Positions 13,007-21,876 of a DNA stretch of 64,000 bases are shown one piece after another. Under the pieces are notes generated by a model that searched no databases, was not told the DNA's origin, and was given only the letters and a program-made list of their open reading frames with translations. The first letter of the stretch is position 1; each line of letters starts with the position of its first letter. The translations under genes and the position numbers were made by a program. This stretch comes from Nocardioidaceae bacterium (GTDB taxonomy: Bacteria; Actinomycetota; Actinomycetes; Propionibacteriales; Nocardioidaceae). The stretch covers positions 62,001-126,000 of the forward strand of contig JAGIBL010000001.1 of assembly GCA_017744365.1 (NCBI GenBank), read 5' to 3'.

Positions 13007-13471
13007 ATGGCGGCATGGCAGTGGCTGTTGGACTCAGCCGGTGTCGTGCTGCTCCTGTTCGTCCTCTACGGGTTCTGCCTGGTGGTACGCCGCCGGGTGC
13101 TGTCCCGCCACGGAGGCACCTTCGAGCTCTCCGCGCGAGCTTCTGGCCGCGTCCGGTCTGCCCAGGCCGGGCGCGGTTGGGTTCTCGGGCTCGGTCGCTA
13201 CCACGACGAGCAGCTCCAGTGGTTCCGGATCTTCTCCGTCTCACCCCGGCCGCGCCGGTCCTGGACGCGCGCACAGCTGCGGATCACCGGGCAGCGTGAG
13301 CCCGAGGGCCAGGAGGCCTTCGCCCTGTACGCCGGCCACCTGGTCGTCGAGTGCAGCACGCCGTCGGGGCTCGTCGAGCTGGCGATGAGCCCGAGCGCGC
13401 TCACCGGGTTCTCGGCCTGGCTGGAGGCGGCCCCGCCGGGGACCGACTGGGACCAGCCGCGGCGGCACTGA
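13007..13471 (+). CDS. DUF2550 family membrane-anchored protein
   Basis: 154 residues: an N-terminal membrane helix (about 8-27, DSAGVVLLLFVLYGFCLVV), a basic stretch RRRVLSRHGG, then a soluble beta-rich domain with GWVLGLGRYHDEQLQWFRIF. This is the DUF2550 pattern, a family found almost only in actinobacteria and typically next to atpC, as here (14-nt gap). Function is unknown; orientation predicts the domain is cytoplasmic. It ends 3 nt from the convergent adenosyltransferase gene. Confidence 0.85.
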   Translation: MAAWQWLLDSAGVVLLLFVLYGFCLVVRRRVLSRHGGTFELSARASGRVRSAQAGRGWVLGLGRYHDEQLQWFRIFSVSPRPRRSWTRAQLRITGQREPEGQEAFALYAGHLVVECSTPSGLVELAMSPSALTGFSAWLEAAPPGTDWDQPRRH

Positions 13472-13474
13472 TCC

Positions 13475-14053
13475 CTACTGCTCCCGCTCTCCTCCGGGCA
13501 CCCAGAGCACGTCGCCCTGCTCGCGGTTGGTGTAGCGGGCCAGGATGAAGACCAGGTCGCTGAGCCGGTTGAGGTAGGTGATGGCGAGCTTGTTCATCAC
13601 CTCGCCGTACTCGGCGTACGCCGCCCAGGCCTCCCGCTCCGCCCGGCGCACCACCGTGCGGACCACGTGCAGCTGGGCCGCCGCGGGCGTGCCGCCGTTG
13701 AGGATGAAGCTGCGCAGCGCGGGCAGGTCCTCGTTGTACTGGTCGCACCAGCCCTCGAGCCGGTCCACGTAGGACTGCTCGATCCGCAGCGGCGGGTACT
13801 CGGGGTCGGGCACGACCGGGGTGCACAGGTCGGCGCCCACGTCGAACAGGTCGTTCTGCACCCGGGTCAGCACCGTGACCACGTCCGCGTCCAGCCCGCC
13901 GGTGGCCAGCGCGACACCCAGGTGGGCGTTGGCCTCGTCGACCACCGCGTAGGCCTCCAGCCGCGGATCGGTCTTCGTGGTGGTGCTCATGTCGCCGAGC
14001 CGGGTCTGCCCCGCGTCGCCGGTGCGGGTGTAGATGCGGGTGAGGTTGACCAT
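13475..14053 (-). CDS. pduO: PduO-type ATP:cob(I)alamin adenosyltransferase
   Basis: Transfers 5'-deoxyadenosyl from ATP to cob(I)alamin, making the coenzyme B12 used by acyl-CoA mutases. The N-terminal ATP motif TRTGDAGQTRLGD, the RRAEREAW helix and the C-terminal YLNRLSDLVFILARYTN (PduO signature) are all present in 192 residues. Chosen start MVNLTRIYT is the standard N-terminus. It lies 1.4 kb from the gene for ethylmalonyl-CoA mutase, a likely client, though transcribed on the opposite strand. Confidence 0.93.
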   Translation of the reverse strand: MVNLTRIYTRTGDAGQTRLGDMSTTTKTDPRLEAYAVVDEANAHLGVALATGGLDADVVTVLTRVQNDLFDVGADLCTPVVPDPEYPPLRIEQSYVDRLEGWCDQYNEDLPALRSFILNGGTPAAAQLHVVRTVVRRAEREAWAAYAEYGEVMNKLAITYLNRLSDLVFILARYTNREQGDVLWVPGGEREQ

Positions 14054-14092
14054 GCCCCGAGCGTAGTCGGGCCCTCTCGATAGCCTCGACCC

Positions 14093-15391
14093 GTGGAGAG
14101 CTTCCGGGTCAGCGCGCAGGGACCGCTCGCGCGACCCCTGGAGGGGACCGTGCACGTGGGCGGCGCCAAGAACTCCGCACTCAAGCTGATGGCGGCCGCG
14201 CTGCTCGCGCCGGGCACCAGCGTGCTGCACAACGTGCCGGACATCCTCGACGTGGCGGTGATGAGCCAGCTGCTGGAGCGGCTGGGCTGCATCGTGACCG
14301 TCGGCGACCCGTCCCCGGAGTCGGGGAGCGGCACCGTCGCGGTCGAGGTTCCCGAGGAGATCGCCTGGGAGGCGCCGTACGAGCTCGTACGACGGCTGCG
14401 CGCCTCCATCGCGGTGCTCGGACCGCTGGTGGCGCGCTGCCACCGGGCCAGCGTGGCGCTGCCCGGCGGGGACGCGATCGGCTCCCGAGGCCTGGACATG
14501 CACATGGCCGGGCTGCGCGAGCTCGGCGCCCAGGTCCGGGTCGAGCACGGACAGGTCGTGGCCGAGGCGCCCGAGGGCCTGCGCGGCGCGGCCCTGTGGC
14601 TGGACTTCCCGTCGGTGGGGGCGACCGAGAACCTGGTGACGGCCGCGGTGCTGGCGCAGGGGACCAGCGTGCTCGACAACGCGGCGCGGGAGCCGGAGAT
14701 CGGCGACCTGTGCCGGATGCTGGTCGCGATGGGTGCCCGGATCGACGGGATCGGCTCCTCCACGCTCACCATCGAGGGCGTGGACCGGCTGTCCCCGGTG
14801 GAGCACACCACCGTGACCGACCGGATCGTGGCGGGCACCTGGGCGTTCGCGCCGGCGCTCGCGGGCGGCCGGGTCCGGGTCGAGGGCGGTGTCGGCGGGC
14901 ACCTGGACCTGGTGCTCGACAAGCTCGGCAACGCCGGCGCCGCGGTGGAGGTGGACTCGACCGGGTTCGCGGTGAGCGTGGACCGCCGGCTGCGGGCCTT
15001 CGACGTGGTCACGCTGCCGTACCCGGGCTTCCCGACCGACTTGCAGCCGTTCGCGCTGGCGCTGGCCTCGGTCAGCGAGGGCACCGCGATGATCACCGAG
15101 AACGTCTTCGAGTCCCGGTTCATGTTCGTCCAGGAGCTGGCCCGGCTCGGCGCCGACGTGCACACCGACGGCCACCACGCCGTCGTACGCGGGGTGCCGG
15201 CGCTGTCCGGCGCCCCGGTGGTCGCGCACGACATCCGGGCCGGTGCCGCGCTGGTGCTCGCCGGGCTGGCCGGTCACGGGGTCACCACGGTGGCCGAGTC
15301 GCAGCACATCGATCGCGGCTACCCGCGGTTCGCGGAGGCGCTGACGTCGGTGGGCGCGGACGTGGCCCGGATCACGGAACCGGGCGAGTGA
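14093..15391 (+). CDS. murA: UDP-N-acetylglucosamine 1-carboxyvinyltransferase, Asp-type (fosfomycin-insensitive variant)
   Basis: First committed step of peptidoglycan synthesis: adds enolpyruvate from PEP to UDP-GlcNAc. Length is 432 residues. Lys26-Asn27 ([12 protein letters not shown]) form the PEP site. The mobile catalytic loop reads [13 protein letters not shown], so the usual Cys that fosfomycin alkylates is Asp127. The Cys-to-Asp form is known from mycobacteria and Chlamydia and gives intrinsic fosfomycin resistance. The GTG start lies 39 nt from the divergent adenosyltransferase start. Confidence 0.95.
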   Translation: MESFRVSAQGPLARPLEGTVHVGGAKNSALKLMAAALLAPGTSVLHNVPDILDVAVMSQLLERLGCIVTVGDPSPESGSGTVAVEVPEEIAWEAPYELVRRLRASIAVLGPLVARCHRASVALPGGDAIGSRGLDMHMAGLRELGAQVRVEHGQVVAEAPEGLRGAALWLDFPSVGATENLVTAAVLAQGTSVLDNAAREPEIGDLCRMLVAMGARIDGIGSSTLTIEGVDRLSPVEHTTVTDRIVAGTWAFAPALAGGRVRVEGGVGGHLDLVLDKLGNAGAAVEVDSTGFAVSVDRRLRAFDVVTLPYPGFPTDLQPFALALASVSEGTAMITENVFESRFMFVQELARLGADVHTDGHHAVVRGVPALSGAPVVAHDIRAGAALVLAGLAGHGVTTVAESQHIDRGYPRFAEALTSVGADVARITEPGE

Positions 15392-15443
15392 GACAGTCCA
15401 CAACCCGTACCCATGGGTAGCCGACCGGCCTACTCTTCGCTCT

Positions 15444-17444
15444 ATGAGCGCTGAGAAGGACCGTCCCTGGGTGATGCGGACCTACGCCGGGCACAGCTCG
15501 GCGGCCGAGTCCAACAAGCTCTACCGGACCAACCTCGCCAAGGGCCAGACCGGCCTCTCGGTGGCGTTCGACCTGCCCACGCAGACCGGCTACGACCCGG
15601 ACTCGCCGCTCGCGCGCGGTGAGGTCGGCAAGGTCGGCGTGCCGATCCCGCACCTCGGCGAGATGCGGCGGCTGTTCGCGGACATCCCGCTGACCGAGAT
15701 GAACACCTCGATGACGATCAACGCCACCGCGATGTGGCTGCTGGCCCTCTACCAGGTCGTCGCGGAGGAGCAGAACGTCGGCGTCGACCCGAAGGAGGTG
15801 CACGCACGGCTCGCGGGCACCACCCAGAACGACATCATCAAGGAGTACCTGTCCCGCGGGACCTACGTGTTCGGGCCGGAGCACTCGCTGCGGCTGACCG
15901 CGGACACGATCGCGTACACGGTCAACAACATCCCCAAGTGGAACCCGATCAACATCTCCAGCTACCACCTGCAGGAGGCCGGCGCGACGCCGACGCAGGA
16001 GCTGGCGTTCTCGCTGTGCGCGGCGATCGCGGTGCTGGACGCGGTCAAGGACTCCGGCCAGGTCTCCGCCGACGACTTCGAGAAGGTCGTCGGCCGGATC
16101 TCGTTCTTCGTCAACGCCGGTGTCCGGTTCGTCGAGGAGATGTGCAAGATGCGCGCCTTCGTCGAGCTCTGGGACCAGCTGACCGCGGAGCGGTACGGCG
16201 TGCGCGACGAGAAGATGCGCCGGTTCCGGTACGGCGTGCAGGTGAACTCGCTCGGCCTGACCGAGGCGCAGCCCGAGAACAACGTGCAGAGGATCGTGCT
16301 GGAGATGCTCGGCGTGACCCTGTCCAAGAACGCCCGTGCCCGGGCGGTGCAGCTGCCCGCGTGGAACGAGGCGCTCGGCCTGCCGCGCCCGTGGGACCAG
16401 CAGTGGTCGCTGCGGCTGCAGCAGGTGCTCGCCTTCGAGTCCGACCTGCTCGAGTACGAGGACATCTTCGACGGCTCGCACGTGATCGAGGCCAAGGTGG
16501 CCCAGCTGGTCGCCGACGCCCGCGCGGAGATGGACCGGATCCAGGCGATGGGCGGCGCGGTCGCCGCGGTCGAGTCCGGCTACATGAAGCAGGAGCTGGT
16601 CTCCAGCCACGCCGCCCGCCGGGCGCGGATCGAGAACGGCGAGGACATCGTCGTCGGGGTGAACAAGTTCGAGACCACCGAGCCGTCGCCGCTGACCGCG
16701 GACCTCGACGCCGCGATCCAGACGGCCGATCCCGAGGCGGAGCGGCAGGCGATCGCCTCGGTGGAGGCGTGGAAGGCCGAGCGCGACGAGGCCTCGGTGC
16801 GGGCGGCCCTGGACGCGCTGGCCGAGGACGCCAAGACCGGCGCGAACCTGATGACCGCGACCCTGAACGCTGCCCGCGCGGGCGCGACCACGGGGGAGTG
16901 GGCCGGGACGCTGCGTGAGGTCTTCGGGGAGTTCCGGGCGCCCACCGGGGTGGCCGGGGCCGTCGGCGTCGCCGAGGCCGGCGCCGAGCTGACCGCGGTG
17001 CGGGAGCGGGTGCGTACGACGGGCGAGGAGCTGGGCGGCCGGCTCCGGCTGCTCGTCGGCAAGCCGGGGCTGGACGGGCACTCCAACGGCGCCGAGCAGG
17101 TCGCCGTCCGGGCCCGCGACGCCGGCTTCGAGGTGATCTACCAGGGCATCCGGCTGACCCCGGAGCAGATCGTCGCGGCCGCGGTGGCCGAGGACGTGCA
17201 CTGCGTCGGGCTCTCGATCCTGTCCGGTTCGCACATGGAGCTGGTGCCGGACGTGCTGAACCTGATGCGCGAGGCCGGGCTGAACGACGTCCCGGTGATC
17301 GTCGGCGGCATCATTCCGGACTCGGACGGCAAGAGGCTGGTCGAGATGGGCGTGGCCGCGGTGTTCACGCCCAAGGACTTCAGCCTCACCCAGGCGATGG
17401 ACGGGATCGTGGACGCGATCCGGAACGCCCACGACCTGGCCTGA
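15444..17444 (+). CDS. ecm: Ethylmalonyl-CoA mutase (MeaA-like, B12-dependent)
   Basis: Coenzyme-B12 radical enzyme of 666 residues with mutase barrel and cobalamin domain in one chain. Substrate residues equivalent to Tyr89 and Arg207 of methylmalonyl-CoA mutase are Tyr14 (RTYAGHSSA) and Arg138 (KEYLSRGTY), so a free carboxylate is bound. RTYAGHS and the very short N-terminus are typical of Ecm/MeaA rather than methylmalonyl-CoA mutase. The B12 motif is D544-x-H546-xx-G549 (GLDGHSNG), with LSILSGSH and VIVGG. Converts ethylmalonyl-CoA to methylsuccinyl-CoA, downstream of Ccr and epimerase found at 39-41 kb. Confidence 0.88.
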   Translation: MSAEKDRPWVMRTYAGHSSAAESNKLYRTNLAKGQTGLSVAFDLPTQTGYDPDSPLARGEVGKVGVPIPHLGEMRRLFADIPLTEMNTSMTINATAMWLLALYQVVAEEQNVGVDPKEVHARLAGTTQNDIIKEYLSRGTYVFGPEHSLRLTADTIAYTVNNIPKWNPINISSYHLQEAGATPTQELAFSLCAAIAVLDAVKDSGQVSADDFEKVVGRISFFVNAGVRFVEEMCKMRAFVELWDQLTAERYGVRDEKMRRFRYGVQVNSLGLTEAQPENNVQRIVLEMLGVTLSKNARARAVQLPAWNEALGLPRPWDQQWSLRLQQVLAFESDLLEYEDIFDGSHVIEAKVAQLVADARAEMDRIQAMGGAVAAVESGYMKQELVSSHAARRARIENGEDIVVGVNKFETTEPSPLTADLDAAIQTADPEAERQAIASVEAWKAERDEASVRAALDALAEDAKTGANLMTATLNAARAGATTGEWAGTLREVFGEFRAPTGVAGAVGVAEAGAELTAVRERVRTTGEELGGRLRLLVGKPGLDGHSNGAEQVAVRARDAGFEVIYQGIRLTPEQIVAAAVAEDVHCVGLSILSGSHMELVPDVLNLMREAGLNDVPVIVGGIIPDSDGKRLVEMGVAAVFTPKDFSLTQAMDGIVDAIRNAHDLA

Positions 17445-17497
17445 CCGTTTTGGAGGTTTCTCACTAGTCCCGTTGGTCCCGTTCGTCCGTTCCACCC

Positions 17498-17525
17498 TTT
17501 ACGTGCGCTCTGAGATGGTTAGCAT
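17498..17525 (+). promoter_or_regulatory. Candidate sigma-70-type promoter for the PAS histidine kinase
   Basis: TTTACG (17498-17503) and TAGCAT (17520-17525) are separated by 16 bases and lie 48 bases before the kinase start. Hexamers and spacing are acceptable for a housekeeping actinobacterial promoter; no experimental support. Confidence 0.35.
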
Positions 17526-17572
17526 GGTGAGGTTGGGCGGGGGCCCGGCAGGGGACATGGGGGTACTGGGTC

Positions 17573-18664
17573 GTGATGACTCCGGGCTCGGGATTGGGGA
17601 CGCGTCCGTCCGATCTGGGCGGACTGCTCGAGGCTGCCCCGGACGCGATGGTCGTCATCGACGCCGGCGGCGTCATCCAGCTCGTCAACGCCCAGACGGA
17701 GATCGTCTTCGGCTACGCCCGTGAGGAGCTGCTCGGCGAGCGCGTCGAGATCCTGGTGCCGGCCGCGCTCCGCGAGCTGCACGGGCACCACCGTGCCGAC
17801 TACCTCCGCGAGCCGCACGTGCGCGCGATGGGCTCCGGGCTGGACCTGCGGGCCCGCCGCAAGGACGGCTCGGAGTTCCCGGTGGAGATCTCGCTGGCGC
17901 CGCTGCGCACCGACCACGGGCTGCTGATCTCGGCGGCGGTGCGCGACATCAGCGAGCGGCTGCGCGCGCAGGAGGAGAACGACCGGATCAAGGACGAGTT
18001 CTTCGCCACCGTCTCCCACGAGCTGCGCACCCCGCTGACCTCGATCCTCGGGTACGCCGAGCTGATGGCCGACCTGGAGACGCTCTCGCCGCAGGGCAAC
18101 CGGTTCCTCTCGGTCATCACCCGCAGCGCCGAGCGCGAGCTGCGGCTGGTCGACGACCTGCTCACCCTGGTGGCGATCGAGCAGCGCGGCCTGGACATCC
18201 AGCCGGTCCCGGTGGACCTGCAGTCGATCGTGCGGGACGCGGTGGAGGCGGCCCGGCCGCGCGCCGAGGAGGTCGAGATCGAGCTGGGCCTCGAGGTGCC
18301 CGGCCGGCCCATCGAGATCGAGGCCGATGCCGACCGGATCGGCCAGGCCGTCGACAACCTGCTCTCCAACGCCCTCAAGTTCACCCCCGTCGGCGGCTCG
18401 GTCGGAGTCCGGCTCAGCGCCCGCGACGGCTGCGCCGAGGTCGAGGTCGCCGACTCCGGGCACGGCATCGACGAGGCCGACTCCAACCGGATCTTCGAGC
18501 GGCTGTACCGATCCGGCGCCGCGGTCGCCCAGCAGATTCCCGGCGCCGGTCTCGGGCTGACCATCACCCTGGCGATCCTCAAGGCCCACCACGGCAGCAT
18601 CCAGGTGGTGAAGTCCGACGAGACCGGGACGACCTTCCGGATGACGCTGCCCCTGGCTCGCTGA
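17573..18664 (+). CDS. PAS-domain sensor histidine kinase (cytoplasmic)
   Basis: 363 residues with no membrane segment: PAS domain (about 15-130, ending in AAVRDISERLRAQEEND), HisKA with phosphoacceptor His149 (FFATVSHELRTPL), and HATPase with N-box DNLLSNALKFTP, G1 DSGHGI and G2 GAGLGLTI. The complete boxes predict an active kinase sensing an intracellular signal through the PAS domain. No response regulator is adjacent. GTG at 17573 and ATG at 17576 are both possible starts. It is convergent with tctA, 13 nt away. Confidence 0.92.
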   Translation: MMTPGSGLGTRPSDLGGLLEAAPDAMVVIDAGGVIQLVNAQTEIVFGYAREELLGERVEILVPAALRELHGHHRADYLREPHVRAMGSGLDLRARRKDGSEFPVEISLAPLRTDHGLLISAAVRDISERLRAQEENDRIKDEFFATVSHELRTPLTSILGYAELMADLETLSPQGNRFLSVITRSAERELRLVDDLLTLVAIEQRGLDIQPVPVDLQSIVRDAVEAARPRAEEVEIELGLEVPGRPIEIEADADRIGQAVDNLLSNALKFTPVGGSVGVRLSARDGCAEVEVADSGHGIDEADSNRIFERLYRSGAAVAQQIPGAGLGLTITLAILKAHHGSIQVVKSDETGTTFRMTLPLAR

Positions 18665-18677
18665 GCCCTGCTCATGC

Positions 18678-20210
18678 TCACCCGACCCCGGCGGCCTCCC
18701 GCTCACGCTCCGGCTGCTCGGCCACCACGGCACCGCGCGGCAGCAGCCGTCGTACCAGGGGCCAGGCGAGCACCAGCGCGACGATCGCGTAGACCACCAC
18801 CGCGACCGGCTCGTTGACCAGGCCGGAGACGTCGCCGTTGCTCAGCTGGAACGAGCGGCGCAGCTGCTCCTCGATCCGCGGGCCGAGGATGGCGCCCAGG
18901 ATGAGCGGCAGCACCGGCAGGCCGAACCGGCGCATCGCGAAGCCGAGCACACCGAGCACCAGCAGGATCGTCAGGTCGAACGACTGCAGGTTGACCGCGT
19001 AGGCGCCCAGGCTCGCGAAGAACACGATGCCGGCGTACAGGTAGGGGCGCGGGATCTGCAGCAGGCGGGACCAGGCCGGCGCCAGCGGCAGGTTGATGAG
19101 CACCAGCAGCAGGTTTCCGATGAACAGGCTGGCGATCAGCCCCCAGACCAGCTGCGGCTCCTTGTCGAAGAGCAGCGGCCCGGTCTGGATGTTGTAGTGG
19201 CTGAACGCGGCCAGCATCACCGCGGCGGTGGCGTTGGTGGGCAGGCCCAGGGAGAGCAGCGGGACCAGCGTGCCCGCGGCGGAGGCGTTGTTCGCCGCCT
19301 CCGGGCCGGCGACGCCCTCGATGGCGCCCTTGCCGAACTCCTCGGGGTGCTTGGTCAGCCGCTTCTCGGTGACGTAGGAGAGGAACGTCGGGATCTCCGC
19401 GCCACCGGCCGGCAGCGCGCCGAACGGGAAGCCGAGCGCGGTGCCGCGCAGCCACGGCTTCCAGGAGCGCTTCCAGTCCTCCTTGCCCATCCAGGGCTGG
19501 CCCACGGGGATCACCTGTCCCGACGTACGACGCAGGTGCGCGGCCACCCAGAGCGCTTCGCCGACGGCGAAGATCGCCACCGCGACCACCACCACGTCGA
19601 GGCCGTCGGCGAGCTGGGCCTGGCCGAAGGTGAGCCGGGGCTGGGCGGTGGCCGGGTCCAGCCCGACCAGGCCGACCGTGAGGCCGAGGGCGAGAGCGCA
19701 GAACCCGCGCAGCCTCGACCGGCCGAGCACCGCGGTGACCGCGAGCAGGGCCAGCACCATGATCGCCAGGTAGCTGGGCGAGCCCAGGCTGACCGCGAAG
19801 TCGACCATCACCGGGGCGGTGAACACCAGGAGCATCGTGCCGATGGTGCCGGCCACGAACGAGCCGATCGCGGCGGTGGCCAGAGCCTGCGCGGCCCGGC
19901 CGGCCTTGGCCATCTTGTTGCCCTCGATCGCGGTCACCACCGAGGAGGACTCGCCGGGGGTGTTCAGCAGGATCGAGGTGGTCGAGCCGCCGTACATGCC
20001 GCCGTAGTAGATGCCGGCGAACATGATGAACGCACTGGTCGGCTCGAGTGCGTACGTCGCCGGCAGGAGCAGCGCGACGGTCATCGCGGGACCGAGCCCC
20101 GGCAGCACGCCGACGGCGGTGCCGAGCAGCACGCCCACCAGCGCCCAGAGCAGGTTGCCCGGCGTCGCCGCGGTGGCGAAGCCGTCCATCAGGGAGGAGA
20201 GCACGTCCAT
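18678..20210 (-). CDS. tctA: Tripartite tricarboxylate transporter, large permease TctA
   Basis: Large membrane subunit of a tripartite tricarboxylate transporter, 510 residues with about 11-12 membrane segments. Family hallmarks are [17 protein letters not shown] near residue 40, [20 protein letters not shown] near 90, and the repeat-half motif [13 protein letters not shown] near 260. The ATG overlaps the tctB stop by one base. The C-terminal tail is Glu/Arg-rich. It acts with TctB and the TctC binding protein to take up citrate-like substrates. Confidence 0.95.
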   Translation of the reverse strand: MDVLSSLMDGFATAATPGNLLWALVGVLLGTAVGVLPGLGPAMTVALLLPATYALEPTSAFIMFAGIYYGGMYGGSTTSILLNTPGESSSVVTAIEGNKMAKAGRAAQALATAAIGSFVAGTIGTMLLVFTAPVMVDFAVSLGSPSYLAIMVLALLAVTAVLGRSRLRGFCALALGLTVGLVGLDPATAQPRLTFGQAQLADGLDVVVVAVAIFAVGEALWVAAHLRRTSGQVIPVGQPWMGKEDWKRSWKPWLRGTALGFPFGALPAGGAEIPTFLSYVTEKRLTKHPEEFGKGAIEGVAGPEAANNASAAGTLVPLLSLGLPTNATAAVMLAAFSHYNIQTGPLLFDKEPQLVWGLIASLFIGNLLLVLINLPLAPAWSRLLQIPRPYLYAGIVFFASLGAYAVNLQSFDLTILLVLGVLGFAMRRFGLPVLPLILGAILGPRIEEQLRRSFQLSNGDVSGLVNEPVAVVVYAIVALVLAWPLVRRLLPRGAVVAEQPEREREAAGVG

Positions 20211-20737
20211 CAGAGCACTCCTTCCAGCACGCCGGCGGGCAGGTGGATGCCGAGGCCGGAGTAGAAGCCGTAGAAGGTGGCCAGCGACATCGCCAGGGAG
20301 ATCGCCACGTCGCGCAGGTAGCGGCGGCTGCCCAGCGCCCAGGAGGTGCCCCAGAACAGGATTGCGCCGGAGAGCACCCAGCCGAGCCGGTCGATGAGCA
20401 CGATGTTGGCGACGAAGGCGGCGAGCAGCGGCAGCACCACGCGCCACTCGGTCGGGCTGGTGAGGTCGACGTCCTCGCCCTCCTCGGCCTCGCCGTGGCC
20501 GCCGCGGAGCACGTCGACCGCGAGCGCGACCGCGCAGACGACCAGCATGGTGCCGACCACGATCGGCAGCGCGCGCGGGCCGAGCGGGTCCGCCTGGGAG
20601 TACGGCGCGTCCAGCCGGGTGGCGTCGAGGAGGACCAGCCCGCCGGCGGCGCCGAGCAGGGCGACCATGCCCAGCTCGGCGCGGCCGTGCAGCCACTTCG
20701 GCAGCCATCCGGGCGCGCGGGAGGAGAGCGTGCTCAC
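20210..20737 (-). CDS. tctB: Tripartite tricarboxylate transporter, small permease TctB
   Basis: 175 residues with four predicted membrane helices (about 22-40, 58-75, 100-135 and 143-162), matching the small TTT subunit. Sequence conservation in this family is low, so the call rests on topology plus position between tctC and tctA. An acidic loop [10 protein letters not shown] separates helices 2 and 3. The GTG start overlaps the tctC stop by 4 nt. Confidence 0.9.
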   Translation of the reverse strand: MSTLSSRAPGWLPKWLHGRAELGMVALLGAAGGLVLLDATRLDAPYSQADPLGPRALPIVVGTMLVVCAVALAVDVLRGGHGEAEEGEDVDLTSPTEWRVVLPLLAAFVANIVLIDRLGWVLSGAILFWGTSWALGSRRYLRDVAISLAMSLATFYGFYSGLGIHLPAGVLEGVL

Positions 20738-21732
20738 GCCAGCCCCAGCGCCTTGAGGGTGTCAGCGACCCGGGCGTCCTGCTCGTGCAGGAACGTGGCG
20801 AAGTCGTCGCCGGTCTCGAAAGCGTCGGTCCAGCCGTTGTCGGTCAGCGCCTTCTCCCAGCCCGCGGAGTCGTGCATCTTCTCGAGGGCGTCGATCCAGG
20901 CCTGCTTGGCGCTCTTGCTGATGCCCGGAGGAGCCACGATGCCGCGCCAGTTGGTGAAGACCAGGTCGATGTCCGACTCCTTCAGCGTGGGCGCGTCCGG
21001 GACGGCCTCCAGGCGCTCCTCGCCGGTGGTGGCCAGGACGCGCAGCGAGCCGGACGCGATCTGGTCCAGGAACTCGCCGGCGCCGGAGGTGGCGAAGTCG
21101 ATCTTGTTGCCGAGGATGGCCGGGAGCAGGTCGCCGCCGCCGTCGTAGGTGACGAAGTTGACCTTCTTCGGGTCGATCCCGGCCGCGTCCGCGAGCTGCA
21201 TCGGGAGCAGGTGGTCCGGGCCGCCGGGGGACGAGCCGCCGCCGACGGTCAGCGAGCCGGGGTCCTTCCTCCAGGCCGCGACCAGGTCGCCGACCGTCTT
21301 GAACGGGGAGTCCTTGGAGACGATGATCGCGCCGGGCTCCTCGATCAGCCGGGCGATCGGGGTGGTGTCCTTGAGCGAGGCCTTGGTCTCGTTGGTGTAG
21401 CTGGCGCCGACCACGCCGAGGCCCATCATCATGCTGAGCTCGCCGTTGCCCTTCTCGTTGACCAGGCGGGCCAGCCCGACGGTGCCGCCGGCGCCCTCGA
21501 GGTTGAAGACCTCGACGTCGTCGGCGATCTTCTCGCTCTCGATCACGGCGGCCGCCGTACGGGCGGTGGTGTCGTAGCCGCCACCGGGGGAGTTGGGCAC
21601 CATGATCTGGTCCCCCGAGATCGAGTCGGCCTTGCCGCCGGAGCCTCCGTCGTCGGTGACTCCGCAGGCGGAGACGGCCACCGCGAGGACGGCGGCGACG
21701 GCGGTCAGGCGCAGTGGGTGAGTCCAGCGCAT
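20734..21732 (-). CDS. tctC: TTT substrate-binding lipoprotein TctC
   Basis: Extracytoplasmic binding protein of 332 residues. The N-terminal lipoprotein signal ends in the lipobox AVSAC with Cys23 as the lipidation site, followed by a Gly/Asp/Ser linker. The TctC/Bug fold shows in [32 protein letters not shown] and the second-lobe [14 protein letters not shown]. The carboxylate-binding loop is the conserved [18 protein letters not shown] site precedes the start. First gene of tctCBA, divergent from its likely regulators. Confidence 0.94.
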   Translation of the reverse strand: MRWTHPLRLTAVAAVLAVAVSACGVTDDGGSGGKADSISGDQIMVPNSPGGGYDTTARTAAAVIESEKIADDVEVFNLEGAGGTVGLARLVNEKGNGELSMMMGLGVVGASYTNETKASLKDTTPIARLIEEPGAIIVSKDSPFKTVGDLVAAWRKDPGSLTVGGGSSPGGPDHLLPMQLADAAGIDPKKVNFVTYDGGGDLLPAILGNKIDFATSGAGEFLDQIASGSLRVLATTGEERLEAVPDAPTLKESDIDLVFTNWRGIVAPPGISKSAKQAWIDALEKMHDSAGWEKALTDNGWTDAFETGDDFATFLHEQDARVADTLKALGLA

Positions 21733-21786
21733 CGTGTTGCCTCTTTCGTTGCGGGTGAGCGAGCGGCCTCACTCTCCGGCCGGGGT

Positions 21787-21800
21787 GTGACCGCCGTCAC
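21787..21800. promoter_or_regulatory. Inverted repeat between tctC and the CitA-like kinase gene
   Basis: GTGAC-CGCC-GTCAC is a perfect 5-bp inverted repeat in the 144-bp divergent region. It is the obvious candidate binding site for the CitB-type regulator that this locus encodes, but short GC palindromes also occur by chance. Confidence 0.3.
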
Positions 21801-21876
21801 CGTTGCGGACTCAGTGAACGTTGTGTTCGTTTCGTCAACAGCCTCCCCAGGATCGCGCGGTGGCATGCTCAGGCCC

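Noticed and set aside
19197-20264. Plus-strand open frame opposite tctA
   Set aside because: His/Arg/Gln-rich composition; tctA motifs on the other strand are unambiguous.
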